Origin: Lacrimispora defluvii
GTDB taxonomy: Bacteria > Bacillota > Clostridia > Lachnospirales > Lachnospiraceae
Length of the DNA stretch: 64,000 bases
Direction of reading: 5' to 3'
Assembly (NCBI GenBank): GCA_013036995.1
Contig: JAAOXG010000041.1
Coordinates: forward strand, 1 to 64,000
Made by a program: the position numbers and the translations under genes. Within the stretch, counting starts at the first letter, position 1. Each line of letters starts with the position of its first letter. Under the pieces are notes generated by a model. That model ran no database searches and had not been told where the DNA came from. It was given only the letters and a program-made list of their open reading frames with translations. This document shows, piece by piece, positions 17,277 to 26,532 of this stretch.

Positions 17277-18130
17277 CAGATCTCCACCTCCCTGGCTCTT
17301 AAGGTTTTTGAAACCAGCGTGCTGACTACAAAAATGGATATGGTAAATACCACCGCAATCGCCTGCCCGTAACCCGCTTTAAAGTATGTAAACAAGTTGT
17401 TGTAAATTAACATTGCCACCGTTTCCGACGCCCTTCCGGGACCGCCTGCTGTTGCTGCCATGGGATAATCAAATACCTTCATTCCCCATGCAAGTAAAAG
17501 AGTAAAATTAGCAGTGACTGCCGGAGCAATCATGGGGAACGTGATTGCTTTGAATTTCTGCCAGGATGTGGCTCCCTCTAACTCTGCCGCCTCATAATAA
17601 TCTTTCGATACTCCCTGAATTGCTGCAATATATACCACCATGCAGTATCCTGCATCCCGCCATACAGATATCACTGCAAGACCGATCATAACCCACGTTG
17701 TACTGCCAAGGGGGCTTGCTATTCCAAATTTGTCATAAAACACATCACTGTACACATACCGCCAGATATAAGAAGAAAGCACAAGGCTGAGGCAGTAAGG
17801 CATAAAGATACAGGTTCTTAAAACATTATTCAGTTTTGATTTCTTTGATATCATCAGGGCAAACAGCAGACCGAGCAGATTGGAAAAAACCATTGTAACG
17901 GCCGTAAACAGCAGTGTATTCTTAACGGCATTCATTACATTTGCATCCTGAAAAATTCTGATGTAATTTTTAAGTCCCACATATGCCTTGTTTGGACTCA
18001 TTCCATCCCATTTGGTAAAAGAGATGGGAAACCCCTGCAGAAACGGATATGCTACAAAGATTGCAAACATAACCAGGGCTGGCATAATAAAAGTAAACTC
18101 CTGAAGCTGTTTTTTCATTTTTCGGTTCAT
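17276..18130 (-). CDS. CUT1 ABC sugar permease (MalF/LacF type)
   Basis: 284 residues with six predicted membrane segments. The EAA loop is Y-E-A-A-E-L-E-G-A-T-S-W-Q-K-F (about residues 178-192). It follows the binding-protein gene after 96 bases that contain a hairpin, and overlaps the next permease by one base. No ATPase gene is in the operon, as is usual for CUT1 systems sharing an MsmX-like ATPase. Confidence 0.9.
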   Translation of the reverse strand: MNRKMKKQLQEFTFIMPALVMFAIFVAYPFLQGFPISFTKWDGMSPNKAYVGLKNYIRIFQDANVMNAVKNTLLFTAVTMVFSNLLGLLFALMISKKSKLNNVLRTCIFMPYCLSLVLSSYIWRYVYSDVFYDKFGIASPLGSTTWVMIGLAVISVWRDAGYCMVVYIAAIQGVSKDYYEAAELEGATSWQKFKAITFPMIAPAVTANFTLLLAWGMKVFDYPMAATAGGPGRASETVAMLIYNNLFTYFKAGYGQAIAVVFTISIFVVSTLVSKTLRAREVEI

Positions 18131-18152
18131 ACTGCCTCCATCTTGGATATAG

Positions 18153-18197
18153 AAAAGTCAGGGAGTCATATAGCTCCCGCTACACTGCCACCCTGAC
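18153..18197 (-). terminator. Attenuating hairpin between binding protein and permease
   Basis: GTCAGGG and CCCTGAC arms (18191-18197 with 18157-18163) are followed on the minus strand by TTTTC. An alternative inner GGGAG/CTCCC pair exists. Its place just after the binding-protein gene suggests partial termination or 3'-end protection, giving more binding protein than permease. Confidence 0.65.
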
Positions 18198-18226
18198 TTT
18201 CTGATTTATGTCATCACTTCAAAAAA

Positions 18227-19585
18227 CTATTGTCGAATGGATGCGATCTCATAATCAATGTCCTGGAGTAACTTGGTAACATCACGCTTGCTGTCATCTA
18301 ATGTGACAAATTCCTGAAGTTTTGTGCGGAACGCGGTGCTGTACTCAGATGTATAATCCGGAACCTGACTCTTAGATACTATCATATCGTTATCGATATA
18401 AGATTTGATTTCCTTAATGAATTCATCGGAATCATCCGTTGACACATTTACATTGCTTGTCATAAGCTTTGCTGTTTCCATCCAGATCTTGGAAGACTGC
18501 TCATTGGCGAAGAAGCTCAGTAACGCCATTACTTCGTCCTTATGCTCTGTCTGGGAAGATACAACAAATACATCATCAATACCAACCCAGAGTTTATTGT
18601 CCTCCGGCTTATCAGACCATGGGGTCGGGAACATACCAAATTCTCCGTCAGGGCTTGCAGCCATTACATCGCCCATAAGCCATCCGCCGTTCATGTACAT
18701 CGGTCTCTGACCTGCTGCGAAGTTCTGAATTCCCTGTGTCTGGTCAACAGCGGTATCTCCCGCATCTTTATAGGATGCAAACTTGGAGAACATCTCCATT
18801 GCGTCTTTAACAACTGCATTATCAGATAATTCTTTGGTTCCTTCCTGGGAATCTCTCCAGACTGTCTTATTATCGGTACCAACAGCCATAGAAGTAAAGA
18901 AGGAATCTAATTCGTGGAATACACCATGAATGAAATTGTATGGATGAATAAAGGGGTTAATTCCTTTTTCTTTAAAAGTATCAGCTACCTTAAAGAATTC
19001 TTCTCTGGTCTTCGGAACTTCAACACCCGCTTCTTTAAACATCTTTTTATTATAGAAGCAAGCCTTAACCTGTGCATCCAGAGGGAATCCGTAAACACCT
19101 CCGTTTACAGTACATTCATCTTTTAACATGGGAAGTACATTTTTCATGCACTCTTCATTGGAAAGGTCCATGAAATATCCACCATCTACGAATTCTTTCA
19201 TGGTCTGTGGTTTTCCAAACATGATGTCAGGAGCTTCTCCTGCTGCTATGTAGTTTTTATAGGTTGCAACATAGGAAGAGGAGGCTACTACCTCTACTTC
19301 AACATTAATGCTGGGATATTCTGCTTTAAATGCTTCCAGCATGGCATCCAGTGCATCTCGTTTGGACTGCTCTCCCATATAATGTACCAGTCGCAGTGTT
19401 ACGGCATCCCCTCCCGTAGTCTGCTTGCTCTGGCTTTCTGTTTCCTTTACCTCGGCTTTTGTGGTCTGCTCGGTTGCAGCCACGGTGGTTTCTTCCTTGC
19501 TGCCTTTTGAACATCCGGTGGCAGTTGCAGCCATCAGACCAGCCAGTAAAAGAGCAGAAACCCGCTTCAAATACATTTTTCTCAT
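18227..19585 (-). CDS. Sugar-binding lipoprotein (MalE-like) of ABC importer
   Basis: 452 residues. The N-terminus is a lipoprotein signal (MRKMYLKRVS, hydrophobic core, A-T-G-C with C25), then a Thr/Glu/Lys-rich linker to about residue 58 and a family 1 solute-binding domain, recognisable from F-K-A-E-Y-P-S-I-N-V-E-V-E and A-A-G-E-A-P-D-I-M-F-G. It is the first gene of the operon and has an AAGGAGG site. Bound sugar is handed to the two permeases downstream. Together with a CE15-like esterase, a xylan- or glucuronoxylan-derived oligosaccharide is a reasonable guess. Confidence 0.9.
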   Translation of the reverse strand: MRKMYLKRVSALLLAGLMAATATGCSKGSKEETTVAATEQTTKAEVKETESQSKQTTGGDAVTLRLVHYMGEQSKRDALDAMLEAFKAEYPSINVEVEVVASSSYVATYKNYIAAGEAPDIMFGKPQTMKEFVDGGYFMDLSNEECMKNVLPMLKDECTVNGGVYGFPLDAQVKACFYNKKMFKEAGVEVPKTREEFFKVADTFKEKGINPFIHPYNFIHGVFHELDSFFTSMAVGTDNKTVWRDSQEGTKELSDNAVVKDAMEMFSKFASYKDAGDTAVDQTQGIQNFAAGQRPMYMNGGWLMGDVMAASPDGEFGMFPTPWSDKPEDNKLWVGIDDVFVVSSQTEHKDEVMALLSFFANEQSSKIWMETAKLMTSNVNVSTDDSDEFIKEIKSYIDNDMIVSKSQVPDYTSEYSTAFRTKLQEFVTLDDSKRDVTKLLQDIDYEIASIRQ

Positions 19586-19641
19586 AATACATCCTCCTTG
19601 TAGACTATCATTTTTAATGTTGCATGATAGTTATATTTTAG

Positions 19642-19657
19642 CAGACCAAAGCGTCTG
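19642..19657. promoter_or_regulatory. Dyad upstream of the binding-protein gene
   Basis: CAGAC-CAAAGC-GTCTG is a 5-bp inverted repeat about 60 bases before the start codon, in an otherwise AT-rich region that must contain the operon promoter. It could be a regulator site. I cannot fix the -10/-35 boxes here. Confidence 0.35.
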
Positions 19658-19715
19658 GTTATATATGAATATTTGGCTGTATTATTATATTTTTTGTCAT
19701 TTTCTGTTATTATGC

Positions 19716-19769
19716 GACAAAAAAGGGCAGATTTTAGTAACTGCAATGCAGATACAAACCACTGCCCTT
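19716..19769 (-). terminator. Terminator after radA
   Basis: An 8-bp stem (AAGGGCAG / CTGCCCTT, arms 19762-19769 and 19723-19730) enclosing a small CTGCA-rich hairpin is followed on the minus strand by TTTTGTC. It begins 16 bases after the radA stop and separates the stress-response cluster from the sugar operon. Confidence 0.8.
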
Positions 19770-19784
19770 AACGCCATTTTCTTC

Positions 19785-21176
19785 TTAATTTGAAATTCCA
19801 GCAATTGCTTCTCTTACATTATCTACACCTATCAGCTTAATCCCATTAACAGCCCCCATCTTATCCAGGGAAATCCTTGGCAGGATACAGGTATGAAATC
19901 CCAGCTTCTTTGCTTCATTTACCCTCTGCTGTGCCATGGAAACAGCTCTTACTTCTCCGGATAATCCCACCTCGCCAAATATAATGGTTTTGGAATCAAT
20001 GGCCCGGTCCTTCATACTGGAAACAATCGCCATAAGAATTGCCAGATCCAGCGCAGGTTCATTCATTCGAAGTCCGCCGGTGATATTGACATAAGCATCA
20101 AAATGAGACAGATCATAGTGTCCTCTCTTCTCCAGAACTGCCATAAGAAGATTCACCCGGTTATAATCTGTGCCTGCAGCTGTTCGTCTTGGCATACCGA
20201 AGGCTGTGGGGGTAATCAGTGCCTGTACCTCAATCATAATCGGTCTGGTTCCCTCCATGGAACAGGCTACCACTGCTCCAGAAGCATCCTCGGGTCTTCC
20301 GCTTAACATGAACTCAGAGGGATTTTTTACTTCCGCAAGTCCGCTTTCTATCATTTCAAACACACCGATTTCATTGGTAGAGCCAAACCGGTTTTTAACT
20401 CCCCGGATAATCCGGTAGGATGCACTTCTCTCTCCTTCAAAATAAAGTACGGTATCCACCATGTGTTCCAGCACTCTTGGACCTGCAACAACCCCTTCTT
20501 TTGTTACATGCCCCACGATAAATATGGCAATTCCCTTTCCCTTGGCGATCTGCATCAGCAGATTGGTGGATTCCCTTACCTGGCTTACACTGCCTGGAGC
20601 GGATGATATTTCTTCCCGGAACATGGTCTGAATGGAGTCAATAATCACTACATCCGGTTGTTCCTCCTGTATGGCAGCTTCTATGAGATCTAAATTCGTC
20701 TCACATAAAAACAGCAGATCCCCCTTCACTTCTCCGATACGGTTTGCCCGCAGTTTAATCTGCTTTAAGGATTCTTCTCCCGATATGTATAGTACTTTCT
20801 TCTCTGCAAATGCCAGATTCCGGCATACCTGCAAAAGAAGAGTGGATTTTCCGATTCCCGGATCTCCGCCTACTAAGACCAGGGACCCTCTTACCACGCC
20901 GCCGCCCAATACCCGGTCCAGCTCCTCATATCCCGTTTTCATACGGTCCTGTTCGTCAAGCTGGATTTCAGACAGTCTTGAAGGTTTTATTTTTCCGCCT
21001 GTCACTCCGCCAGACCCAGTGCTTGAAATCCCCCGTTTTCCGGAAGGCTCTGATTTAGCTACGGGTTCCTCCACAAATGAATTCCATTCCCGGCAGCCCG
21101 GACACTGGCCAAGCCATTTTGCTGATTCAAAACCACATTCCTTGCAAAAAAATGCTGTTGTTTTCCCTTTTGCCAT
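19785..21176 (-). CDS. radA: DNA repair protein RadA/Sms
   Basis: 463 residues from the ATG at 21176, chosen because AGGAGG lies five bases before it; an upstream TTG would fall into a terminator. Domains in order: a four-cysteine zinc finger (C11, C14, C25, C28), a RecA-like ATPase with Walker A GGDPGIGKST (103-112), the RadA-specific K-N-R-F-G motif, and a C-terminal Lon-protease-like domain. RadA helps branch migration during recombinational repair. Being downstream of clpC is the classic Firmicute arrangement. Confidence 0.96.
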   Translation of the reverse strand: MAKGKTTAFFCKECGFESAKWLGQCPGCREWNSFVEEPVAKSEPSGKRGISSTGSGGVTGGKIKPSRLSEIQLDEQDRMKTGYEELDRVLGGGVVRGSLVLVGGDPGIGKSTLLLQVCRNLAFAEKKVLYISGEESLKQIKLRANRIGEVKGDLLFLCETNLDLIEAAIQEEQPDVVIIDSIQTMFREEISSAPGSVSQVRESTNLLMQIAKGKGIAIFIVGHVTKEGVVAGPRVLEHMVDTVLYFEGERSASYRIIRGVKNRFGSTNEIGVFEMIESGLAEVKNPSEFMLSGRPEDASGAVVACSMEGTRPIMIEVQALITPTAFGMPRRTAAGTDYNRVNLLMAVLEKRGHYDLSHFDAYVNITGGLRMNEPALDLAILMAIVSSMKDRAIDSKTIIFGEVGLSGEVRAVSMAQQRVNEAKKLGFHTCILPRISLDKMGAVNGIKLIGVDNVREAIAGISN

Positions 21177-21193
21177 AGGTTCCTCCTGGTCAT

Positions 21194-21242
21194 ACAAAAA
21201 ATCCGGATCCGAATCTCTTTTGAAAAAAGAGCCGGACCCGGA
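21194..21242 (-). terminator. Terminator between the 137-aa gene and radA
   Basis: A long, nearly fully paired stem (outer arms about 21233-21242 and 21202-21211, continuing inward) ends in ATTTTTTG on the minus strand. It lies immediately before the radA ribosome binding site, so radA expression must rely on readthrough or on a promoter overlapping the terminator. Confidence 0.75.
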
Positions 21243-21253
21243 CTTTAGTTACA

Positions 21254-21667
21254 TTACTTTCTTCTGATCTTTACCTTTACTGGTGTTCCTTCATTCAGTT
21301 CCACACTGGCTGACAGCTTCCCGCTCATGTTGGTTCTCATGCCGCCTGCTGCTGCACCATTAACAAACACTTCATATTCGGTATCTTCTGCAAGCTGAAC
21401 TGTCAGCTGGGCATCCTTATCGCCTTCTACTTCAAATTCCACGCCATCATCAGATACTGCAAACATCTCCACTGCAGTTCCTGGTACAGATTCGTATACA
21501 AACATGCCGTTACGTTCAAGCTTGGTTATCTCATAAAATGTCTTTACTTTATATAAATCACCCTCGTGCTCAAAATCCTGTAATTTTGACTTTGTTTCTA
21601 ATTTGTAATTACCAAAGCTAATTGTACCGTCCTGCTCTGTGCGGATTAATTCTTCAATTACCGGCAT
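21254..21667 (-). CDS. Conserved protein of unknown function (137 aa)
   Basis: 137 residues beginning MPVIEELIRTEQDGTISFGN. It has no signal peptide or membrane segment. The composition (alternating hydrophobic residues, Gly turns, a C-terminal V-K-V-K-I-R-R-K strand) suggests an all-beta protein, possibly two small beta domains. I recall close relatives between clpC and radA in Lachnospiraceae, sometimes carrying the label endosialidase, which nothing in this sequence supports. The gene is preceded by AGGAGGGC. Confidence 0.75.
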   Translation of the reverse strand: MPVIEELIRTEQDGTISFGNYKLETKSKLQDFEHEGDLYKVKTFYEITKLERNGMFVYESVPGTAVEMFAVSDDGVEFEVEGDKDAQLTVQLAEDTEYEVFVNGAAAGGMRTNMSGKLSASVELNEGTPVKVKIRRK

Positions 21668-21763
21668 TGGTTTGCCCTCCTAGTATTTTCTTTACTTATC
21701 CCTGTTGGCGAAGAAAAAGATCCTTTCGCTTGTAGTTATTATACACGAATTGCGGTGAAATGG

Positions 21764-24217
21764 CTAGCTGTTTATCAGCTCTCTCACAGAAAATTTAAGT
21801 CCATCCTCACCAGCCGTAATCATAACCGTATCACCTGTTTTAACCGTTCCCGAAAGGATTTCTTCCGCAAGCTTATCCTCTAAGCTGCTTTGAATGGTAC
21901 GCCGTAAGGGTCTCGCGCCGTATTTTTCATCATAACCTTTCTGAATCAGATAGTCCTTGGCTGTCTCATCGATTTCAATGGTAATGCTCATCTGCTCGGA
22001 AGTACGTTTCATGATATCCTTCATCATAATCGTCACAATATCTTTCATATGAGTCTTGTTTAACGGATGGAACACAATGATTTCATCGATTCTGTTAACA
22101 AACTCCGGTTTAAACAGCTTCTTTACTTCCTCCATCACACGGTCCTTCATAAGCTTGTAATCTGCCTTTTCATCGGCTGCAGCACCAAAGCCCAGACGTT
22201 TCGGAGATATAATATTTTCTGCTCCTGCATTGGAAGTCATAATAATTACGGTATTCTTAAAGTCTATCTTTCTTCCCTGTGCATCCGTGATATGGCCGTC
22301 ATCAAGAACCTGAAGAAGAATATTAAATACATCAGGATGGGCCTTTTCAATCTCATCAAAGAGTATCACGGAGTAGGGGTTTCTTCTGACTTTTTCACTT
22401 AACTGACCGCCTTCATCGTATCCTACGTATCCTGGCGGGGATCCGATAATCTTGGAGACGCTGTGCTTCTCCATATATTCAGACATATCAACGCGGATCA
22501 GAGCACTGTCCATGCCAAACATGGCTTCTGCAAGGGCTTTAGAAAGTTCTGTCTTTCCCACTCCGGTGGGTCCGAGGAATAGGAATGAGCCGATGGGGCG
22601 CTTGGGATCCTTGAGCCCTACCCTTCCTCTTCTGATCGCTTTTGCCACTGCAGTAACAGCCTCTTCCTGACCGATTACCCGTTCATGGAGAATGGACTCT
22701 AAATTTCTCAGACGCTCGCTTTCTCCCTCTTCCAGTTTCTTTACCGGAATCTTTGTCCAGGTTGATACAACATCTGCGATCTCCCCCTCGTCAACGGTGG
22801 GAGTATTGGAGATTTTTTCCTTCTGCCATTTATCACGGATTTTATCAATCTTTTCCCGCTTTTTCTCCTGCTTTTTCTTAATTGCGCCTGCTTTTTCATA
22901 TGCCTCTGACTTAATGGCAGCTTCCTTCTGATCCTCTAAAAGTTCAATCTCTGCCTCCAGTTCCTTGATCTCAGAAGGCTCTGTAAAGGTAGCAAGGCGG
23001 ACTTTAGAAGAGGCCTCATCAATTACATCAATGGCCTTATCCGGAAGAAAACGGTCATTGATATAGCGGGAAGATAATTTCACGGCTGCTTTTATGGCGT
23101 CATCTGTAATCATAACCTTATGATGATCCTCATATCTGCCTTTTAAGCCTCTTAAAATACCCACTGCCGCTTCTTCAGAAGGCTCTTCCACCTTAACTGG
23201 CTGAAAACGCCGTTCCAGGGCGGAATCCTTTTCAATATATTTACGGTATTCTTCAATGGTAGTCGCACCGATTAACTGTAATTCTCCTCTTGCCAGAGAC
23301 GGTTTTAAAATATTGGAGGCATCTATGGCTCCCTCCGCCCCTCCGGCTCCGATGATGGTATGAATCTCGTCGATAAACAGAAGCACATCGCCATCTTCAA
23401 TCACTTCTGCAATTACTTTTTTAATTCTTTCTTCAAATTCACCCCGGTATTTGGAACCAGCCACCATACCGGATAAATCTAAAGTGAGAAGCCTTTTTCC
23501 CGCAATTGTCTCCGGTACTTCTCCCGATGATATCATCTGGGCAAGTCCTTCCACGACTGCAGTCTTTCCAACTCCTGGTTCTCCGATCAGACATGGATTA
23601 TTCTTGGTTCTGCGGCTTAATATCTGAATGAGACGTGTAATTTCGGATTCTCTTCCGATTACAGGATCTAACTTTCCTTTTACTGCAAGCTCTGTTAGGT
23701 CACGGCTATAGCTGTCCAGAGTGGGAGTACTTCCCTTTCCTTTGGGAGACTTCATAAGCTCTTCTTTATTGGCAGGTGCATCCTCTCCCATGGCAGCTAA
23801 AACGTCAATGTACAGCTTCTGTACGCTGACACCGATGGTATTAAGCAGTCTGGAAGCAACGCAGTCATTGTCCCGGATAATGGAAATAAGAAGATGCTCC
23901 GTTCCAATTAAATTGGCTTTAAAGCGGACTGCTTCCCGGTAGCTGTTTTCCAAAACTCTTCTGGCTCCTGGTGTATAGCCTCCGTCTTCCCTTAATCTGA
24001 CTGCCTGATCCGGTGCAATCAGCTGGCTGATCAGACCAAGAACCTTATCTTCTCTGACGCCGTTTTCAATGAGTACTCTGGCTGCAACACCGCTGCCTTC
24101 TTCCAACAGTCCAAGAAGCAGATGCTCTGTTCCCACATAGCTGTGTCCCAGCCGCCCTGCTGCCTGCTCTGCCAGATTAATGGCCGTTCTGGCCTTTGTC
24201 GTAAATCTGTCTATCAT
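21764..24217 (-). CDS. clpC: ClpC AAA+ unfoldase
   Basis: 817 residues, the usual ClpC length. Two Clp N-repeats occupy about 1-145. The first AAA+ module has Walker A GEPGVGKT (212-219), a UVR-like coiled middle domain follows at about 425-460, and the second AAA+ module has GPTGVGKT and ends with the D2 small domain. ClpC unfolds proteins for ClpP. In Firmicutes it recognises proteins marked with phospho-arginine by McsB, whose gene lies 16 bases upstream. Confidence 0.97.
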   Translation of the reverse strand: MIDRFTTKARTAINLAEQAAGRLGHSYVGTEHLLLGLLEEGSGVAARVLIENGVREDKVLGLISQLIAPDQAVRLREDGGYTPGARRVLENSYREAVRFKANLIGTEHLLISIIRDNDCVASRLLNTIGVSVQKLYIDVLAAMGEDAPANKEELMKSPKGKGSTPTLDSYSRDLTELAVKGKLDPVIGRESEITRLIQILSRRTKNNPCLIGEPGVGKTAVVEGLAQMISSGEVPETIAGKRLLTLDLSGMVAGSKYRGEFEERIKKVIAEVIEDGDVLLFIDEIHTIIGAGGAEGAIDASNILKPSLARGELQLIGATTIEEYRKYIEKDSALERRFQPVKVEEPSEEAAVGILRGLKGRYEDHHKVMITDDAIKAAVKLSSRYINDRFLPDKAIDVIDEASSKVRLATFTEPSEIKELEAEIELLEDQKEAAIKSEAYEKAGAIKKKQEKKREKIDKIRDKWQKEKISNTPTVDEGEIADVVSTWTKIPVKKLEEGESERLRNLESILHERVIGQEEAVTAVAKAIRRGRVGLKDPKRPIGSFLFLGPTGVGKTELSKALAEAMFGMDSALIRVDMSEYMEKHSVSKIIGSPPGYVGYDEGGQLSEKVRRNPYSVILFDEIEKAHPDVFNILLQVLDDGHITDAQGRKIDFKNTVIIMTSNAGAENIISPKRLGFGAAADEKADYKLMKDRVMEEVKKLFKPEFVNRIDEIIVFHPLNKTHMKDIVTIMMKDIMKRTSEQMSITIEIDETAKDYLIQKGYDEKYGARPLRRTIQSSLEDKLAEEILSGTVKTGDTVMITAGEDGLKFSVRELINS

Positions 24218-24233
24218 AAATGCAATCCTCCTG

Positions 24234-25277
24234 TCAATTTAATTCCGGCAGTTCCTTCCGGATGAATTCCGCCCTTGCCATATCAAGTTCCTCCTTATTC
24301 AGAGGACGGTCAGAAATCTTTTGTAAACCTGCCGGCCAGATGCCAAGCATCAGGCGATAAACGTTAAACTCTTCCTTAGTATGAATCAGACCATCATCCA
24401 GTCCCGCCATCATCTGTGATAAAAATATCATGGCATCTCTGGAAGTCAGTCTTCTGGCATATTTTAACACGCCATAAGACTTATAGATCTCATCTTCCCG
24501 TTCAACTTTGCGCCGCTGCAGGGATAGCTTTCTAATCTGCATCTCCTGATTGGTCAGCTGAATGGCGGCCTTTGTAACAGTATCTATAATTTCCCGTTCT
24601 GTCTGTCCCAGTGTTTTCTGGTTGGATACTTCATAAAGAGCTCCGAAATTATCTTCTCCTTCTCCGTAAACGCCTCGGACAGCCGCTCCAAAACGGCCCA
24701 TCTCTCCAATGAGGCTGGAAAATTTGCGTCCCTGGGACAACATGGGAAGATGTACCACGACCGATGCCCTCATCCCGGTTCCCACATTGGTGGGAAACGC
24801 TGTCAGATAACCGTACCGGTCATCAAATGCATATGGAAAACGTTCATTGAGGTAATCATCAATGCTGCTGGCCTTTTCCCACAGCTCTTCCAGATGAAGA
24901 CCTGTCTTTAAAGCCTGAATCCGGATATGATCATCTCCGTTAAAAATAATCCCTGTATCTTCATTTTCTGAAAGCAGGATTCCTACCGGGTTCTTTTTGT
25001 CAGCAATGGAAGAATTAATTGCTCTTCTTTCTTTCAGCGCCACCCGGTCCAGTTCGTTTAAATCACCCAGCATGGAAAAAGTAAGTGGGCTCGAAAGTTC
25101 CTCTCCCAAATCCTTTAAACCGAATTCCAGGCGGTGAATCATCTCGCTGCTTTCCTTTTCATCCAGTTTGGAAGGAAATTTATATTCCTTCCAGTTTCTG
25201 ACCAGGCGGATCCGGCTGCTTATTACGCCAGATCTGCCGTTGTCAGTCTGCTCATACCATTTAAGCATTGCCTTCAT
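24234..25277 (-). CDS. mcsB: Protein-arginine kinase McsB
   Basis: 347 residues, homologous to the catalytic part of phosphagen kinases. Recognisable parts are S-S-R-I-R-L-V-R-N near the start, LLSENEDTGIIFNGDDHIRIQ, and the loop T-N-V-G-T-G-M-R-A-S-V. It phosphorylates arginines on damaged proteins as a degradation tag for ClpCP and needs McsA for activity. Its start overlaps the end of mcsA by 17 bases, indicating coupled translation. Confidence 0.96.
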   Translation of the reverse strand: MKAMLKWYEQTDNGRSGVISSRIRLVRNWKEYKFPSKLDEKESSEMIHRLEFGLKDLGEELSSPLTFSMLGDLNELDRVALKERRAINSSIADKKNPVGILLSENEDTGIIFNGDDHIRIQALKTGLHLEELWEKASSIDDYLNERFPYAFDDRYGYLTAFPTNVGTGMRASVVVHLPMLSQGRKFSSLIGEMGRFGAAVRGVYGEGEDNFGALYEVSNQKTLGQTEREIIDTVTKAAIQLTNQEMQIRKLSLQRRKVEREDEIYKSYGVLKYARRLTSRDAMIFLSQMMAGLDDGLIHTKEEFNVYRLMLGIWPAGLQKISDRPLNKEELDMARAEFIRKELPELN

Positions 25278-25821
25278 TCCCTTTCCTCAGTTCTTTTATC
25301 CGGTCTCTGCAAACTGCTGCTGTCTCGTAATCCTCAAACCGGAGCGCTTCTTTTAACCTGGCATCAAGTTCGCAGAGTTCGTTTCTGCTGCTGTCAGATC
25401 CATCTTCCTGTGAATCTTCATTCTGGCTTTCATGATCCATCCTTTGAAAAGCCGGCGTTTTTCCTGTATGCATCAGACTGCCCTGCAGCTGTTTGATGCT
25501 GTCCTCCATAAGCGGGCCAAAGACGCTGTAACAGTCTGCACAACCGAATCGGCTGTCTTTTACAAACTCGCTGTAGCTTGTGCCACAGGTGGGACAGGCG
25601 ATCTGCTGTAGTTTATCCGGTCCTTTTTCTGTATCTTCAATTCCAAGAAGACCTGATAACAGCTTGCCAAGAGGAAATTCCCCATCAAAAATAGCTGCAT
25701 ACACACCAAAATCCATCTCTTTTGCACATTGGGCACAAAAATGGTGTTCTTTCTTCACACCATTGACTACTTCCGTATATTGAATATTTGCTTCGCGAAT
25801 CTTACACTTCTCGCACAACAT
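25261..25821 (-). CDS. mcsA: McsA, zinc-binding activator of McsB
   Basis: 186 residues. Two pairs of CxxC motifs are visible: CEKC with CAQC near the N-terminus, and CPTC with CADC around 77-100. A UVR-type coiled motif is at the C-terminus (about 146-180). McsA activates the arginine kinase and is itself a redox/metal-sensitive component. Confidence 0.93.
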   Translation of the reverse strand: MLCEKCKIREANIQYTEVVNGVKKEHHFCAQCAKEMDFGVYAAIFDGEFPLGKLLSGLLGIEDTEKGPDKLQQIACPTCGTSYSEFVKDSRFGCADCYSVFGPLMEDSIKQLQGSLMHTGKTPAFQRMDHESQNEDSQEDGSDSSRNELCELDARLKEALRFEDYETAAVCRDRIKELRKGNEGNA

Positions 25822-25849
25822 ATAGAACCTCCAATCCAGGGAATCACTG

Positions 25850-26230
25850 TTATCTCTGGCTTTTCATAAATGACTGAAAAATCTCATCAACCAGCTGGTG
25901 AACCTCATCACACGAAATATTTTTGCATATGCCTCTTGCTAATACAACGCTTAAATCCCTGCGCATCTCATCAAGAACCTGTATTTTATCTACATCAAGG
26001 GAAACAACCGCTCCTTTCCGGCGGTCCAGTTTCACAAATCCCTCCTGTTTTAAAACAGAGTACGCCTTATTTACCGTGTGCATATTAATGCCTATATTAT
26101 CGGCCATCTGGCGAACGGAAGGCAAGGGGTCTCCTTCTCTTATACTTTCCGTGGCGATTCCTATGATTATCTGGTTCCGAAGCTGAATGTAAATAGCTTC
26201 CTCACTGTTAAAATCAATTTGCAATATCAT
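25850..26230 (-). CDS. GntR/YtrA-type regulator heading the clpC operon
   Basis: 126 residues from the ATG at 26230 (GGTGAAAAG before it). The N-terminal GntR winged HTH is clear: A-I-Y-I-Q-L-R-N-Q-I, then DPLPSVRQMADNIGINMHTVNKAYSVLKQEGF. The short C-terminal helical tail (about 50 residues) puts it in the YtrA subfamily. It occupies the first position of an mcsA-mcsB-clpC operon, where CtsR usually sits. It probably represses its own operon; a stress signal is inferred. Confidence 0.88.
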   Translation of the reverse strand: MILQIDFNSEEAIYIQLRNQIIIGIATESIREGDPLPSVRQMADNIGINMHTVNKAYSVLKQEGFVKLDRRKGAVVSLDVDKIQVLDEMRRDLSVVLARGICKNISCDEVHQLVDEIFQSFMKSQR

Positions 26231-26308
26231 CTTTTCACCATCTTTCGTTATATCTGTTATACACATAATAGCACACGATAATGCATTTTTCAATATATAA
26301 TATATGCC

Positions 26309-26338
26309 AGTATATAAAACTCTGTATTCAAATGTCAA
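26309..26338 (-). promoter_or_regulatory. Promoter of the gntR-mcsA-mcsB-clpC operon
   Basis: Minus-strand TTGACA (26338-26333) and TATACT (26314-26309) with an 18-bp spacer. The leader to the ATG at 26230 is about 70 bases and contains partly symmetric TATA-rich elements that could serve as the GntR operator. I do not see the heptad CtsR box here. Confidence 0.7.
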
Positions 26339-26439
26339 ATTTTCTTTTAATCTCAGAAATTTATTATAACAAACCAATTTAGGCTTTTCAATAGCGGAGG
26401 CTTTACAGGAATTGATGATTTTCCCTTAAAAATTTTTTA

Positions 26440-26490
26440 TTATTAAATTAAAAAGTGCTGCTTCATCGCAAAATTGCGAAGAAGCAGCAC
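26440..26490 (-). terminator. Terminator after the enolase-superfamily gene
   Basis: A strong hairpin: GTGCTGCTTC / GAAGCAGCAC outer stem (26455-26464, 26481-26490) with an inner TCGCAA/TTGCGA pair. On the minus strand TTTTAATTT follows. It ends the phosphotransferase/GH4 operon. Confidence 0.85.
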
Positions 26491-26532
26491 AAAATCTCCC
26501 CTTGGTATACTCTTTAATTTAAAATTTGATTT

